Translations under genes and position numbers: made by a program
In this document: positions 49,792 through 58,237 of the stretch, in pieces
How the letters are laid out: the number at the start of each line of letters is the position of its first letter
Position numbering within the stretch: position 1 is the stretch's first letter
Notes under the pieces: generated by a model
Told to the model about the DNA's origin: nothing
Seen by the model: the letters and a program-made list of their open reading frames with translations, nothing else
Databases searched by the model: none
DNA from: Arthrobacter sp. 131MFCol6.1
GTDB lineage: Bacteria; Actinomycetota; Actinomycetes; Actinomycetales; Micrococcaceae
Direction: 5' to 3'
DNA length: 64,000 bases
NCBI RefSeq assembly: GCF_000374925.1
Contig: NZ_KB895553.1
Coordinates: 1-64,000, forward strand

Positions 49792-49821
49792 ACGACCGGG
49801 CCGCCATCGCGGCCCGGTCGT
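49792..49821 (+). terminator. Hairpin terminator after the membrane protein gene
   Basis: ACGACCGGGCCGC pairs with GCGGCCCGGTCGT around CATC, 13 bp perfect, followed by TGCTGCG. There is only a short T run, but the stem is very stable. It lies between the membrane protein gene and the thioredoxin-TPR gene. Confidence 0.75.
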
Positions 49822-49854
49822 TGCTGCGTGTGGCGTAGTGGATAGAGTGGAGCT

Positions 49855-50859
49855 ATGACTACGCCAGCTTCCCGCCCGGTCCCGCCAGTTGCCGCCAGCC
49901 CGCTGAACCTGCGCGGCGCCGTCGATCTCTCCGCCCTGAAACAGCGGCCGGCGCCATCCGCACCCGGCGCTGCAGCCCCCGGCCCCGCCGGTGCTGCCGG
50001 TGCCCCGGCAGAGCGCCCGGCCGACCATGCAGGCCGGCCGTTGCGCGTGGATGTGACCGAGGGCAACTTCCAGGAGCTCGTGGACCTCTCGGCCCAGGTG
50101 CCCGTGGTGATTGCCCTCTGGGCCTCCTACTCGCCAGGCTCCGGCCAGATGGTGGACGTCCTCGAAGGCATCGTCGAGAGCTACGACGGCCGGCTGGTCC
50201 TCGGGGCCGCGGACATCGACGTCTTCCCGGAACTTGCCCAGGCATTCCAGGTCCAGGCCGTGCCGACCGCCGTCGCCGTCGTCAAGGGCCAGCCCGTTCC
50301 GCTCTTCCAGGGCGGCGCGGACGAACAGCAGGTACGCAGCCTGTTCGATGAACTCCTCAAGGTTGCGGCCGCCAACGGCGTGACCGGACAGATCGGTGCC
50401 GGCGGGCCCGGCGGTGCGGAACCGGAGGCACCGCCGTTGCCGCCGCTGCACCAGGCGGCGTTCGACGCGATCGAGGCCGGCGACTACGCGGCCGCGGCCG
50501 CCGCCTACCGTCAGGCCCTGAACGAGATGCCCGCCGACGCGGAGGCCAAGGCCGGCCTGGCGCAGGTGGAACTAATGGATCGCCTGCAGGCCATCTCCGG
50601 GCCCGAGGCGGATGCCCTGCGCCGGCTCGCCGCCGACGAGCCGGACAACCTCGAGGCCCAGCTCGGCGTTGCGGACCTGGACATCGCCGGCGGCCACATC
50701 GAGGACGGACTCGGCCGGATCGTGACGTTCATTGGCCGCAACTTCGGCCCGGAACGGGAGACCGCCCGGGTCCGGCTGCTGGAACTCTTCGACGTCGTCG
50801 GCACCGGTGACGGGCGCGTCGCCAAGGCCCGCCAGGGGCTGGCCCGGGTGCTCTTCTAG
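49855..50859 (+). CDS. YbbN/CnoX-like thioredoxin-fold TPR protein lacking the CxxC pair
   Basis: 334 residues. A disordered Ala/Pro N-terminus (1-62) precedes a thioredoxin fold (63-170) whose active site reads S93-P-G-S96 (WASYSPGSGQM) instead of CxxC, while VQAVPTAVAV keeps the cis-proline. Residues 205-334 form TPR-like helices (AFDAIEAGDYAAAAAAYRQAL). YbbN/CnoX proteins act as holdases that pass clients to chaperones; without cysteines, redox catalysis is excluded. Its TAG shares a base with the next gene's GTG. Confidence 0.88.
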   Translation: MTTPASRPVPPVAASPLNLRGAVDLSALKQRPAPSAPGAAAPGPAGAAGAPAERPADHAGRPLRVDVTEGNFQELVDLSAQVPVVIALWASYSPGSGQMVDVLEGIVESYDGRLVLGAADIDVFPELAQAFQVQAVPTAVAVVKGQPVPLFQGGADEQQVRSLFDELLKVAAANGVTGQIGAGGPGGAEPEAPPLPPLHQAAFDAIEAGDYAAAAAAYRQALNEMPADAEAKAGLAQVELMDRLQAISGPEADALRRLAADEPDNLEAQLGVADLDIAGGHIEDGLGRIVTFIGRNFGPERETARVRLLELFDVVGTGDGRVAKARQGLARVLF

Positions 50860-51959
50860 TGGGATCGGCACTCTTCGCGCCGCTGGATCTGAGGTCCCTG
50901 CGGCTGCAGCACCGCGGCTGGGTGTCCCCGATGTGCCAGTACAGCTGCGAACCCGAAACGGGCGAAGGCGTGCCCACCGACTGGCACCTCATGCACCTTG
51001 GCTCCTTTGCCACCGGGGGAGCGGCCCTGATCCTCACCGAGGCCAACTCCGTGAACGCCGCGGGCCGGATCAGCCCCCGCGACGCCGGCCTCTACAACGA
51101 CGACCAGGCCGCGGCCTGGGAACGCATCACCGCCTTCGTGCACCGCCACGGCACCGCGGAGACCAAGATCGGCACCCAGCTGGCGCACGCCGGCCGGAAG
51201 GCGTCCTCCTACTGGCCGTTCTCCGGCGCGAAGGGCAGCGTGCCGGCGTCCGAGGGCGGCTGGGACACCGTGGGTCCTGGCACGGGCGCGTTTGACGGCT
51301 ACGCGCCGCCGTCGGCCATGACGGAAGCGCAGATCGACGGCGTGATCGCCGATTTCGCCGCGGCCGCCGTGCGGGCCGTTGACACCGGGTTCGACACGAT
51401 CGAAATCCATGGCGCGCACGGCTACCTGCTGCACCAGTTCCAGAGCCCGCTGGTCAACGACCGCACGGACCGCTGGGGCGGCGACGAGGCGGGCCGGAAC
51501 AGGCTGACGCTTGCTGTGGTGGACGCCGTCCGCGCGGTCATCCCGGACTCCATGCCCCTGCTGCTGCGGATCTCGGCCTCGGACTGGGCGCCGGGCGGGA
51601 TCGAGGCTGACGCCTCGGTCCGGATGGCCGCTGCCGCCGCCGAGCGCGGAGTGGACCTGGTGGACGTTTCCAGCGGCGGGGCCGTTGCCCACCAGCAGAT
51701 TCCCGTGGGCCCCGGCTACCAGACCGGGTTCTCCGCCCGGATCCGGCGCGAAACCGGGGTCAGGACCGGCACGGTGGGACTCCTGACGTCCGCCGGGCAG
51801 GCCGAGCACGCGGTGGCCACCGGCCAGGCCGACGGCGTGTTCATCGCCCGTGCCGCACTGCGGGATCCGCACTGGTGGCTGCGGGCCGCGTTCGAGCTCG
51901 GCCATGACCTGGCGTGGCCGCCGCAGTACGAGCGCGCCCTGCCCCGGCATTCGTTCTAG
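50859..51959 (+). CDS. Old Yellow Enzyme-type NADH:flavin oxidoreductase (YqjM class)
   Basis: 366-residue FMN ene-reductase using NAD(P)H. Cys26 in VSPMCQYSC is the redox-sensing cysteine typical of the YqjM (thermophilic-like) class. GTQLAHAGRKAS, the substrate-binding EIHGAHGYLLHQF His pair and VNDRTDRWGG are intact. It reduces activated C=C bonds of enones or similar electrophiles. GTG start one base into the previous stop. The stop codon sits in an 18-bp tandem repeat. Confidence 0.92.
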   Translation: MGSALFAPLDLRSLRLQHRGWVSPMCQYSCEPETGEGVPTDWHLMHLGSFATGGAALILTEANSVNAAGRISPRDAGLYNDDQAAAWERITAFVHRHGTAETKIGTQLAHAGRKASSYWPFSGAKGSVPASEGGWDTVGPGTGAFDGYAPPSAMTEAQIDGVIADFAAAAVRAVDTGFDTIEIHGAHGYLLHQFQSPLVNDRTDRWGGDEAGRNRLTLAVVDAVRAVIPDSMPLLLRISASDWAPGGIEADASVRMAAAAAERGVDLVDVSSGGAVAHQQIPVGPGYQTGFSARIRRETGVRTGTVGLLTSAGQAEHAVATGQADGVFIARAALRDPHWWLRAAFELGHDLAWPPQYERALPRHSF

Positions 51960-51998
51960 AACCGGCATTCGTTCCAGAACCGGCCTTCATTCCAAAAG
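51945..51998 (+). repeat. Three 18-bp tandem repeats spanning the ene-reductase stop codon
   Basis: Units CGGCATTCGTTCTAGAAC, CGGCATTCGTTCCAGAAC and CGGCCTTCATTCCAAAAG. The gene's TAG is the only base change between the first two units that matters for reading (TAG against CAG), so the second copy would read on as RHSFQN-type sequence if the stop were lost. Confidence 0.85.
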
Positions 51999-52077
51999 CA
52001 GTGGCCGGTTCCCGGGCGTGAAAACCTACGCCTTGCGGACGATCCTTTTCGCGCCGCCGGGCGGTTAGTCTGGCGTC

Positions 52078-52893
52078 ATGACATTCCAACCCCCTGGCCA
52101 GCAGGGACAGCCAGCCCCGCCCGGCCCGTCTTCGCCGCCGGTTCCTGCCCTGTCCCTGCTTGGCCTCGCCAAGCGCTTTGGCGACAAAATCGCCGTCGAC
52201 GGCATCAGCCTGGACGTTCCGGCCGGCTCCTTCTACGGGGTGGTCGGGCCCAACGGGGCCGGCAAGACCACCACTTTGTCCATGGCGACCGGCCTGCTGC
52301 GCCCCGACTTCGGCACCGCGCTGATCCACGGCGTCGACGTCTGGCAGCATCCGCTGGAGGCCAAGAAGCTGATGGGGATCCTGCCCGACGGCGTCCGGCT
52401 GTTCGACCGCCTCAGCGGCGAGCAGCTGGTCACCTATGCCGGCCTGCTGCGCGGAATGGACCGGGAAATGGTGGCGTCCCGGGTGGCGGAGCTGCTCGCG
52501 GCGCTGGACCTGGACAGTGACGCCGGCACGCTGGTGGTGGACTATTCCGCCGGCATGACCAAGAAAATCGCGCTGGCCTCGGCGCTGATCCACGCCCCGC
52601 GGCTCCTGGTCCTGGACGAGCCGTTCGAATCGGTGGATCCGATCTCCGCGGCGAACATCCGCGACATCCTGGACCGCTACGTTGCCTCGGGCGGAACGGT
52701 CATCGTCTCCAGCCACGTCATGGACCTGGTCCAGCGCATGTGCGACCACGTCGCCGTCGTCGCCGGCGGCCGGGTCCTCGCCGCGGGCACCGTGGAGGAA
52801 GTCCGCGCCGGCGCCAGCCTCGAGGACCGCTTCGTGCAGCTCGTGGGCGGCCGGAACCACACGGAGGGGCTGGAATGGTTGCGCACCTTCTGA
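52078..52893 (+). CDS. ABC transporter ATP-binding protein
   Basis: 271 residues with a Pro/Gln-rich 25-residue N-terminus. Walker A GPNGAGKT (57-64), Walker B LLVLDEPFESVDP, H-loop VSSHVMDL. The signature loop is YSAGMTKKIALASAL instead of LSGGQ, a divergence seen in some ABC-2-type exporters. It powers the permease encoded next, whose ATG lies 19 bases inside this gene. The substrate is unknown. Confidence 0.92.
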   Translation: MTFQPPGQQGQPAPPGPSSPPVPALSLLGLAKRFGDKIAVDGISLDVPAGSFYGVVGPNGAGKTTTLSMATGLLRPDFGTALIHGVDVWQHPLEAKKLMGILPDGVRLFDRLSGEQLVTYAGLLRGMDREMVASRVAELLAALDLDSDAGTLVVDYSAGMTKKIALASALIHAPRLLVLDEPFESVDPISAANIRDILDRYVASGGTVIVSSHVMDLVQRMCDHVAVVAGGRVLAAGTVEEVRAGASLEDRFVQLVGGRNHTEGLEWLRTF

Positions 52894-54446
52894 GGCTCAA
52901 GCTGACCCTGCTGCGCAACAGCGTCCGGCGCAGCCCGTGGCAGCTGGTGGGCCTCGGGATCGGCGCCCTGTATGCCCTGGGAATCGTGGGTGTTTGCGTG
53001 GCCGGGCTGTTCGTCCTGCGCGGGGTGGAGATTGAACTCGCCCAGACCGTGGTGGTCCTCTGCGGCGCCACGGCACTGCTGGGCTGGGCCATCATTCCCG
53101 TCGCGGTCTCCGCCGCGGACATGACGCTGGACCCTGCCCGGTTCACCACCTTCGCCGTGCCCATGCCGCAGCTGCTGGCCGGGCTGGCGCTCGGCGGCCT
53201 GATCGGCATACCGGGTCTCGCAACCTCCCTGGTTGCACTCGCCACGGTGGGCACCTGGTCCCGCAGCCTGCCGGCCGCGGCCGGCGCCCTCGCCGGTGCT
53301 GTGCTGGGCGTGCTGAGCTGCATCGTGCTCTCCAAGGTCGTGACCACGGCCACGGCCGGACTGGCAAGCTCCCGGCGCTTCAAGGACATCAGCGCCGTCG
53401 CCTTCCTCATCCCGCTCGTGCTTACGGGTCCCATCGTGGCGGGCATTGCGAGGGGAATCGCCGGATCCGGCGATTTCCTGACCGGCCTGGCCCGGGCCCT
53501 GTCCTGGACGCCGGCCGGGGCGGCCTTCTCTCTCGGCGGCGAGCTCGCTGCCGGCAGCTACGCGGCCGCGGCCGTGAAATTCCTCATCGCCGTGGCCACA
53601 CTGGCGGGCCTGGCCCTGGCGTGGAAGCTCCTGCTGCAGCGCGCCCTCGTGACCCCGCCGTACGCCGGGACGTCCAAGCGCCGGACCGGCGGCACGGGCC
53701 TGTTCGGGCTGTTCCCGGCGACACCGGCCGCCGCCGTCGCCGCGAGATCCCTGTACTACTGGCTGCGCGACCCCCGCTACGCCGGCGCGCTCGTGGTCGT
53801 TCCGCTCCTGCCGGTGCTGTTCCTCTTCCAGGGCAGCCAGAGCGGGTTCTACGGCCCGTTCCAGTTTGTCGGGCCGCTGACGGCCTTCCTCCTGTCCTGG
53901 TCGATCTCCACGGACGTCTCCTATGACAGCACCGCCTTCGCCCTGCACGTGGCCACGGGGGTGCGCGGCGCCGACGACCGGCTCGGCCGGGCGCTGGCGT
54001 GCCTGAGCTTCGCGCTGCCGGTGGTGGTCCTCTTCAGCGTCGGTCCGTTCTTCTTCACCGGCGACTGGGACAAGCTGCCCGCGGTCCTGGGCCTCTCCCT
54101 CGGTGTCCTCTTCACCGGCCTGGGTCTGGCGTCGGTGATCTCGGCGCGCTACACCGTGAGCGTCCCGCTGCCGGGGGACAGCCCGTTCAAGAAGCCTCCG
54201 GGCAACGTGGCCCAGACCCTCGCCGTGCAGTTCGGCGGCATGGCCGTCCTCATGGTCCTCGTGGCGCCCGAGGCGGCGCTCGTGGCCGCGCAGTTCATCA
54301 CCGGCAGCCCCGTGCCGGGCTGGATCACTCTGGTTCTCGGGCCCGTGCTGGGCCTGGCACTCTTCGCCGTCGGCATCCGGACCGGCGGAGCATGGCTGGA
54401 CCGGCGGGCACCGGAGCTGCTGGCACAACTGGCCGTCAACCGCTGA
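52875..54446 (+). CDS. ABC exporter permease (ABC-2-like)
   Basis: 523-residue integral membrane protein with roughly 11-12 hydrophobic segments in two clusters, separated by a soluble loop around 250-300. No periplasmic binding domain. The ATG lies upstream of the preceding stop with GGAGG at good distance, so the two proteins are co-translated. The arrangement of one ATPase and one duplicated-looking permease fits an exporter of a drug, lipid or peptide; the cargo cannot be told. Confidence 0.85.
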   Translation: MVAHLLRLKLTLLRNSVRRSPWQLVGLGIGALYALGIVGVCVAGLFVLRGVEIELAQTVVVLCGATALLGWAIIPVAVSAADMTLDPARFTTFAVPMPQLLAGLALGGLIGIPGLATSLVALATVGTWSRSLPAAAGALAGAVLGVLSCIVLSKVVTTATAGLASSRRFKDISAVAFLIPLVLTGPIVAGIARGIAGSGDFLTGLARALSWTPAGAAFSLGGELAAGSYAAAAVKFLIAVATLAGLALAWKLLLQRALVTPPYAGTSKRRTGGTGLFGLFPATPAAAVAARSLYYWLRDPRYAGALVVVPLLPVLFLFQGSQSGFYGPFQFVGPLTAFLLSWSISTDVSYDSTAFALHVATGVRGADDRLGRALACLSFALPVVVLFSVGPFFFTGDWDKLPAVLGLSLGVLFTGLGLASVISARYTVSVPLPGDSPFKKPPGNVAQTLAVQFGGMAVLMVLVAPEAALVAAQFITGSPVPGWITLVLGPVLGLALFAVGIRTGGAWLDRRAPELLAQLAVNR

Positions 54447-54505
54447 CGGGTGCATGCTGGGAGTGCGCAGACTCGGACACCAGGTAGGCCAGCAAAGGCA
54501 GGATC

Positions 54506-55288
54506 ATGGAAGTTGTCATCCTTCCCGGCAGCAAACAGATCGCGTCGCTTGCCGCCGATGCGGTGGAGGCCCTTCTCCGCCGCAAGCCCGACGCCGTGCT
54601 GGGTCTGGCGACCGGTTCCACGCCGCTGCCGGTCTACACCGAACTGGCGGCCCGGCACGAGCGGGCCGGCCTGGATTTCAGCCGGGTCCGCGCCTTCGCC
54701 CTGGACGAGTACGTGGGACTGCCGGCCGGCCATCCGGAGTCCTACCGCGAGGTGATCGCGCGCGAATTCACCGCCCGGGTGAACATCAGCCCGGACAACG
54801 TCCACGTGCCCGACGGCGCCGCGGCGGACATCCCGGCGGCCTGCCGGGCCTATGAAGACGCCATCCGCGACGCCGGGGGAGTGGACCTTCAGCTCCTCGG
54901 CGTCGGAACGGACGGCCACATCGGGTTCAACGAACCAGGTTCGTCGCTGGCGTCCCGGACGCGGATCAAGACCCTGATCGAGCAGACACGCCGGGACAAC
55001 GCACGGTTTTTCGGCAGCCTGGCCGACGTGCCGCACCACGTCCTGACCCAAGGCCTGGGCACCATCCTGGATGCCCGCCACGTGATCCTGGTTGCCACCG
55101 GCGCGCAGAAAGCCCAGGCCGTCCGGGACCTCGCGGAAGGCCCCGTCGCCGCCATCTGTGCGGCCTCCGTGCTGCAGTTGCACCCGCACGCCACCATCCT
55201 CCTGGACGAGGCGGCGGCGTCGTCGCTGCGGCTGGCGGATTACTACCGCCACAGCTACGACCACAAACCCGCCTGGCAGGGCCTCTAG
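54506..55288 (+). CDS. nagB: Glucosamine-6-phosphate deaminase
   Basis: 260 residues. Converts glucosamine-6-phosphate to fructose-6-phosphate and ammonia, feeding amino sugars into glycolysis. LGLATGSTPLPVY binds the phosphate; ALDEYVGLPAGHPESY carries the catalytic Asp67; GVGTDGHIGFNEPGSS contains the ring-opening His and Glu. No nagA or transporter gene is adjacent, so it is an orphan here. Confidence 0.95.
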   Translation: MEVVILPGSKQIASLAADAVEALLRRKPDAVLGLATGSTPLPVYTELAARHERAGLDFSRVRAFALDEYVGLPAGHPESYREVIAREFTARVNISPDNVHVPDGAAADIPAACRAYEDAIRDAGGVDLQLLGVGTDGHIGFNEPGSSLASRTRIKTLIEQTRRDNARFFGSLADVPHHVLTQGLGTILDARHVILVATGAQKAQAVRDLAEGPVAAICAASVLQLHPHATILLDEAAASSLRLADYYRHSYDHKPAWQGL

Positions 55289-55292
55289 GCCC

Positions 55293-55322
55293 CGCCGCCG
55301 GCACCCGGCAGGTCCGGCGGCG
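55293..55322 (+). terminator. Possible terminator after nagB
   Basis: CGCCGCCGG and CCGGCGGCG flank a 12-base loop just after the nagB stop. A GC-rich 9-bp stem with no T tract; function uncertain. Confidence 0.4.
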
Positions 55323-55348
55323 CCCTTCCTACGGCTAAGATGGGTGTC

Positions 55349-55666
55349 ATGACTAGCATGACCGATCCTCTCGAAAACGATCCGATGCGCGAGCTCTCCG
55401 GAGCCGGGACGTCAACGGCCACGATCGAGCGCGAGGAACTGCGCCAGGAAGTTGAGCCCGGTGACCGGGAACGCTTCTCGCACTACGTGCGCAAGGAAAA
55501 GATCATGGAATCGGCGCTGACCGGTGAACCGGTGATCGCGCTCTGCGGCAAGGTCTGGACTCCGGGCCGGGACCCGCAGAAGTTCCCCGTCTGCCCCGAA
55601 TGCAAGGAAGTCTACGAGGGCCTGCGCCCCGGAAACGACGGCGGCAAGGGCTCCGGCGACAAGTAA
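55349..55666 (+). CDS. DUF3039 small zinc-binding protein
   Basis: 105 residues. The core IALCGKVWTPGRDPQKFPVC followed by PECKEVYEGL has three cysteines in a C-x16-C-x2-C pattern typical of the DUF3039 family, which probably binds zinc. Start uncertain among three nearby ATGs; I use MTSMTDPLE. Found only in actinobacteria as far as I know. It stands 227 bases before the SF2 helicase, a neighbour it often has in this phylum; a link to nucleic-acid metabolism is inferred. Confidence 0.8.
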   Translation: MTSMTDPLENDPMRELSGAGTSTATIEREELRQEVEPGDRERFSHYVRKEKIMESALTGEPVIALCGKVWTPGRDPQKFPVCPECKEVYEGLRPGNDGGKGSGDK

Positions 55667-55674
55667 GGGCAATC

Positions 55675-55695
55675 AACGGAACAACAGGTTCCGTT
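55675..55695 (+). terminator. Hairpin after the DUF3039 gene
   Basis: AACGGAAC and GTTCCGTT with a five-base loop, nine bases after the stop. No T tract. It may mark the transcript end. Confidence 0.5.
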
Positions 55696-55893
55696 AGCCG
55701 TCCCCGGACGGCGTTTCCCCATGGCGGCGCGCCGTCGCGCCCCTGATTTTCTGCTTTCCTGATTGCCGGTCCGTGCTGTCCGGGTTCCGCCCGGTGCGGG
55801 GTTCCGCCGGGTCCATCCGAAAAAGATTGGTGTTTTTGTGCTTAATTGGGTTTCTCCGTCGGCTGCAGCCATGCGCGGATGGAGGGCGCCTTA

Positions 55894-57690
55894 ATGACGG
55901 AGACACTTTTCGGCGGACCCACGCTGCCCCCCGCCTATCCCGAGCGGGCCGCCTGGGGCACCGCCCCCAAGCTGCGCGCCTGGCAGCAGGAGGCGCTGGA
56001 CAGCTACTTCAGCACCCATCCCAAGGATTTCCTTGCGGTCGCAACCCCCGGCGCGGGTAAAACCACCTTCGCCCTGCGCGTGGCGTCCATGCTCATCGAG
56101 TCCGGCGTGGTCAACCGCGTGACCATCGTGGCGCCCACCGACCACCTGAAGCGCCAGTGGGCCGACGCCGCTGCCCGGGTCGGCATCGCGATCGACCCGA
56201 ACTTCAAGAATGCCGACGGCCAGCACGGCCGCGGGTTCATCGGCGTCGCCGTGACCTACGCCCAGGTGGCCAGCAAGCCCATGCTGCACCGGGCCAAGAC
56301 CGAAGCCGCCCGCACGCTGGTGATCCTGGATGAAATCCACCACGGCGGCGAGGCCCTGTCCTGGGGCGACGGCCTTCGTGAGGCGTTCGACCCGGCGGCC
56401 CGGCGGCTTTCCCTGACGGGCACCCCGTTCCGTTCGGATACCTCGCCCATCCCGTTCGTGGAGTACGCCGAGGACCGCGACGGGATCCGGCGCTCCAAGG
56501 CCGACTACACCTACGGCTACGGCAAGGCGCTGCGCGACCACGTGGTCCGCCCGGTGATGTTCATGGCGTACTCCGGCCAAATGCGCTGGCGCACGAGCGC
56601 CGGGGACGAGATGGCCGCCTCGCTCGGGGAGTCGGCCGTCACGAAGGACATCACCTCCCAGGCATGGCGCACCGCGCTGAACCCGGCCGGCGAATGGATC
56701 CCCGCGGTCCTGGCCGGCGCGGACAAACGTCTCAGCGAGGTCCGGCGCAGCGTTCCGGATGCCGGCGGCCTGGTCATTGCCACCGACCACGAGGACGCCC
56801 GCGCGTACGCCGGCCAGCTGAAGAAGATCACCGGCGAATCGCCCACCGTCATCCTCTCCGACGACGCGAAGGCCTCCAGCAAGATCGAGGAATTCACCGC
56901 CAGCGAGAAGCGCTGGATGGTGGCCGTCCGGATGGTTTCCGAAGGCGTGGACGTTCCCCGGCTGTCTGTCGGCGTCTACGCCACCTCGACCTCCACCCCG
57001 CTGTTCTTCGCCCAGGCCGTCGGGCGCTTCGTGCGTGCCCGCAAGCGCGGCGAGACGGCGTCGGTCTTCCTGCCCTCGGTGCCGCAGCTGATGGCGCTGG
57101 CCAACTCGATGGAGGCCGAGCGCGACCACGCGCTGGACCGCCCGGAGAAGGAAGACAGCGACGGCCTCTTCAATCCAGAGGACTCGCTCATGGACGAGGC
57201 GAACCGCGAGGAGAAGGCCTCCGACTCCCTGATGAAGGGCAAGTTCGAGGCCCTCGACTCCCAGGCGTCCTTTGACCGGGTGCTCTTCGACGGCGGCGAG
57301 TTCGGCACCGGCGGCGAGGTGGGCTCGGAGGACGAGCTCGACTTCCTCGGGATCCCCGGCCTGCTGGACGCCGAACAGGTCGGCACGCTGCTGCGCCAGC
57401 GCCAGCACGAGCAGCTGAACCGGAAGAACAGGCGCTCCCCGCAAGCTGATGCCTCGAGTGCCGCCGCGGCGGCCGCCCCGGCCGTCCCGGACCACCGGAT
57501 GCTCATGGACCTGCGCACCGAGCTGGCCAAGAACGTCGCGGCCTGGTCGGCCCGCACCGGGACCCCGCACGGCGTCATCCACACCAAGCTCCGGACCGTC
57601 TGCGGCGGCCCGGCCGTCGCACAGGCCAACGAGGAACAGCTGCAGACACGTCTGCGCAAGCTCCAGGACTGGTTCATCGGCCGGAAGTAG
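55894..57690 (+). CDS. Superfamily 2 DEAD/DEAH-type helicase
   Basis: 598 residues. Walker A TPGAGKT (51-57), Walker B DEIH (146-149), motif III SLTGTPFR, motif V VSEGVDVPRL and motif VI QAVGRFVRARKRG. The C-terminal 150 residues are acidic and then basic, with LDFLGIPGLLDAEQ and a helical end, unlike UvrB or RecG. It belongs to the ERCC3/XPB-like branch of actinobacterial helicases. The ATG has GGAGG eight bases upstream; a TTG 16 codons earlier is less likely. A DNA-repair or RNA role cannot be distinguished from sequence. It ends at a strong terminator. Confidence 0.9.
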   Translation: MTETLFGGPTLPPAYPERAAWGTAPKLRAWQQEALDSYFSTHPKDFLAVATPGAGKTTFALRVASMLIESGVVNRVTIVAPTDHLKRQWADAAARVGIAIDPNFKNADGQHGRGFIGVAVTYAQVASKPMLHRAKTEAARTLVILDEIHHGGEALSWGDGLREAFDPAARRLSLTGTPFRSDTSPIPFVEYAEDRDGIRRSKADYTYGYGKALRDHVVRPVMFMAYSGQMRWRTSAGDEMAASLGESAVTKDITSQAWRTALNPAGEWIPAVLAGADKRLSEVRRSVPDAGGLVIATDHEDARAYAGQLKKITGESPTVILSDDAKASSKIEEFTASEKRWMVAVRMVSEGVDVPRLSVGVYATSTSTPLFFAQAVGRFVRARKRGETASVFLPSVPQLMALANSMEAERDHALDRPEKEDSDGLFNPEDSLMDEANREEKASDSLMKGKFEALDSQASFDRVLFDGGEFGTGGEVGSEDELDFLGIPGLLDAEQVGTLLRQRQHEQLNRKNRRSPQADASSAAAAAAPAVPDHRMLMDLRTELAKNVAAWSARTGTPHGVIHTKLRTVCGGPAVAQANEEQLQTRLRKLQDWFIGRK

Positions 57691-57747
57691 CCCCGCGCAG
57701 GGTTATGGGCAGGAGCATGAGCAAAGGCCACTAGGCGCAGGGCAACG

Positions 57748-57786
57748 AGCAGAGGGACCAGTTCACTGTGAACTGGTCCCTCTGCT
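57748..57786. terminator. 18-bp perfect-stem bidirectional terminator
   Basis: AGCAGAGGGACCAGTTCA pairs perfectly with TGAACTGGTCCCTCTGCT around CTG, followed by GTTTACT. It separates the convergent helicase and lipoprotein genes. Confidence 0.9.
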
Positions 57787-57814
57787 GTTTACTCTGCTGT
57801 GAATTTTGCTTCGA

Positions 57815-58162
57815 CTACTGGCCGGCGCCGCAGACCTGGCCGTAGGTCTGCCCTGCCGCGGTGTAGTCGGCCTTCATGTCCTCGAGCTTGGCGGTGTCCG
57901 GGGAGGGCTTGGCCGACTCGTCGAAGTATTCGATGATGGTCTGCAGCGGAGCCTGCAGGTCCTCGGAGGCCGCCGCCTTGATGGGCCGCAGCTGGTTGGC
58001 CACCCTGGTCATGCCGGCTTTGTCCGACGTGGCCGACTGGGCGGAGACCACGGTCTTGACCCGGGCGCAGGTTTCCTCGTTGGTCAGCTGCGGCGTGGCC
58101 GAGCAGCCGGCCGCGCCGAGCAACGCTCCGACGGCAATCAGGACGGTCAGGGTCTTCTTCAT
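57815..58162 (-). CDS. Small secreted lipoprotein of unknown function
   Basis: 115 residues. Signal peptide KKTLTVLIAVGALLGAAGC with lipobox GAAGC at Cys20, then a helical domain with Cys32 and Cys111 (EETCARVK, YGQVCGAG), which could form a disulphide after export. No enzymatic motif. Leftward gene between the terminator and pncA; 75 bases from the pncA stop, so it may be its own transcript. Confidence 0.8.
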   Translation of the reverse strand: MKKTLTVLIAVGALLGAAGCSATPQLTNEETCARVKTVVSAQSATSDKAGMTRVANQLRPIKAAASEDLQAPLQTIIEYFDESAKPSPDTAKLEDMKADYTAAGQTYGQVCGAGQ

Positions 58163-58237
58163 GGTGTACTCCGGGGTTCTACGGGACTGTCAATATGGCA
58201 AGACTGGCGATAGGGCAAGGATTTCGAGTCTACTGGC

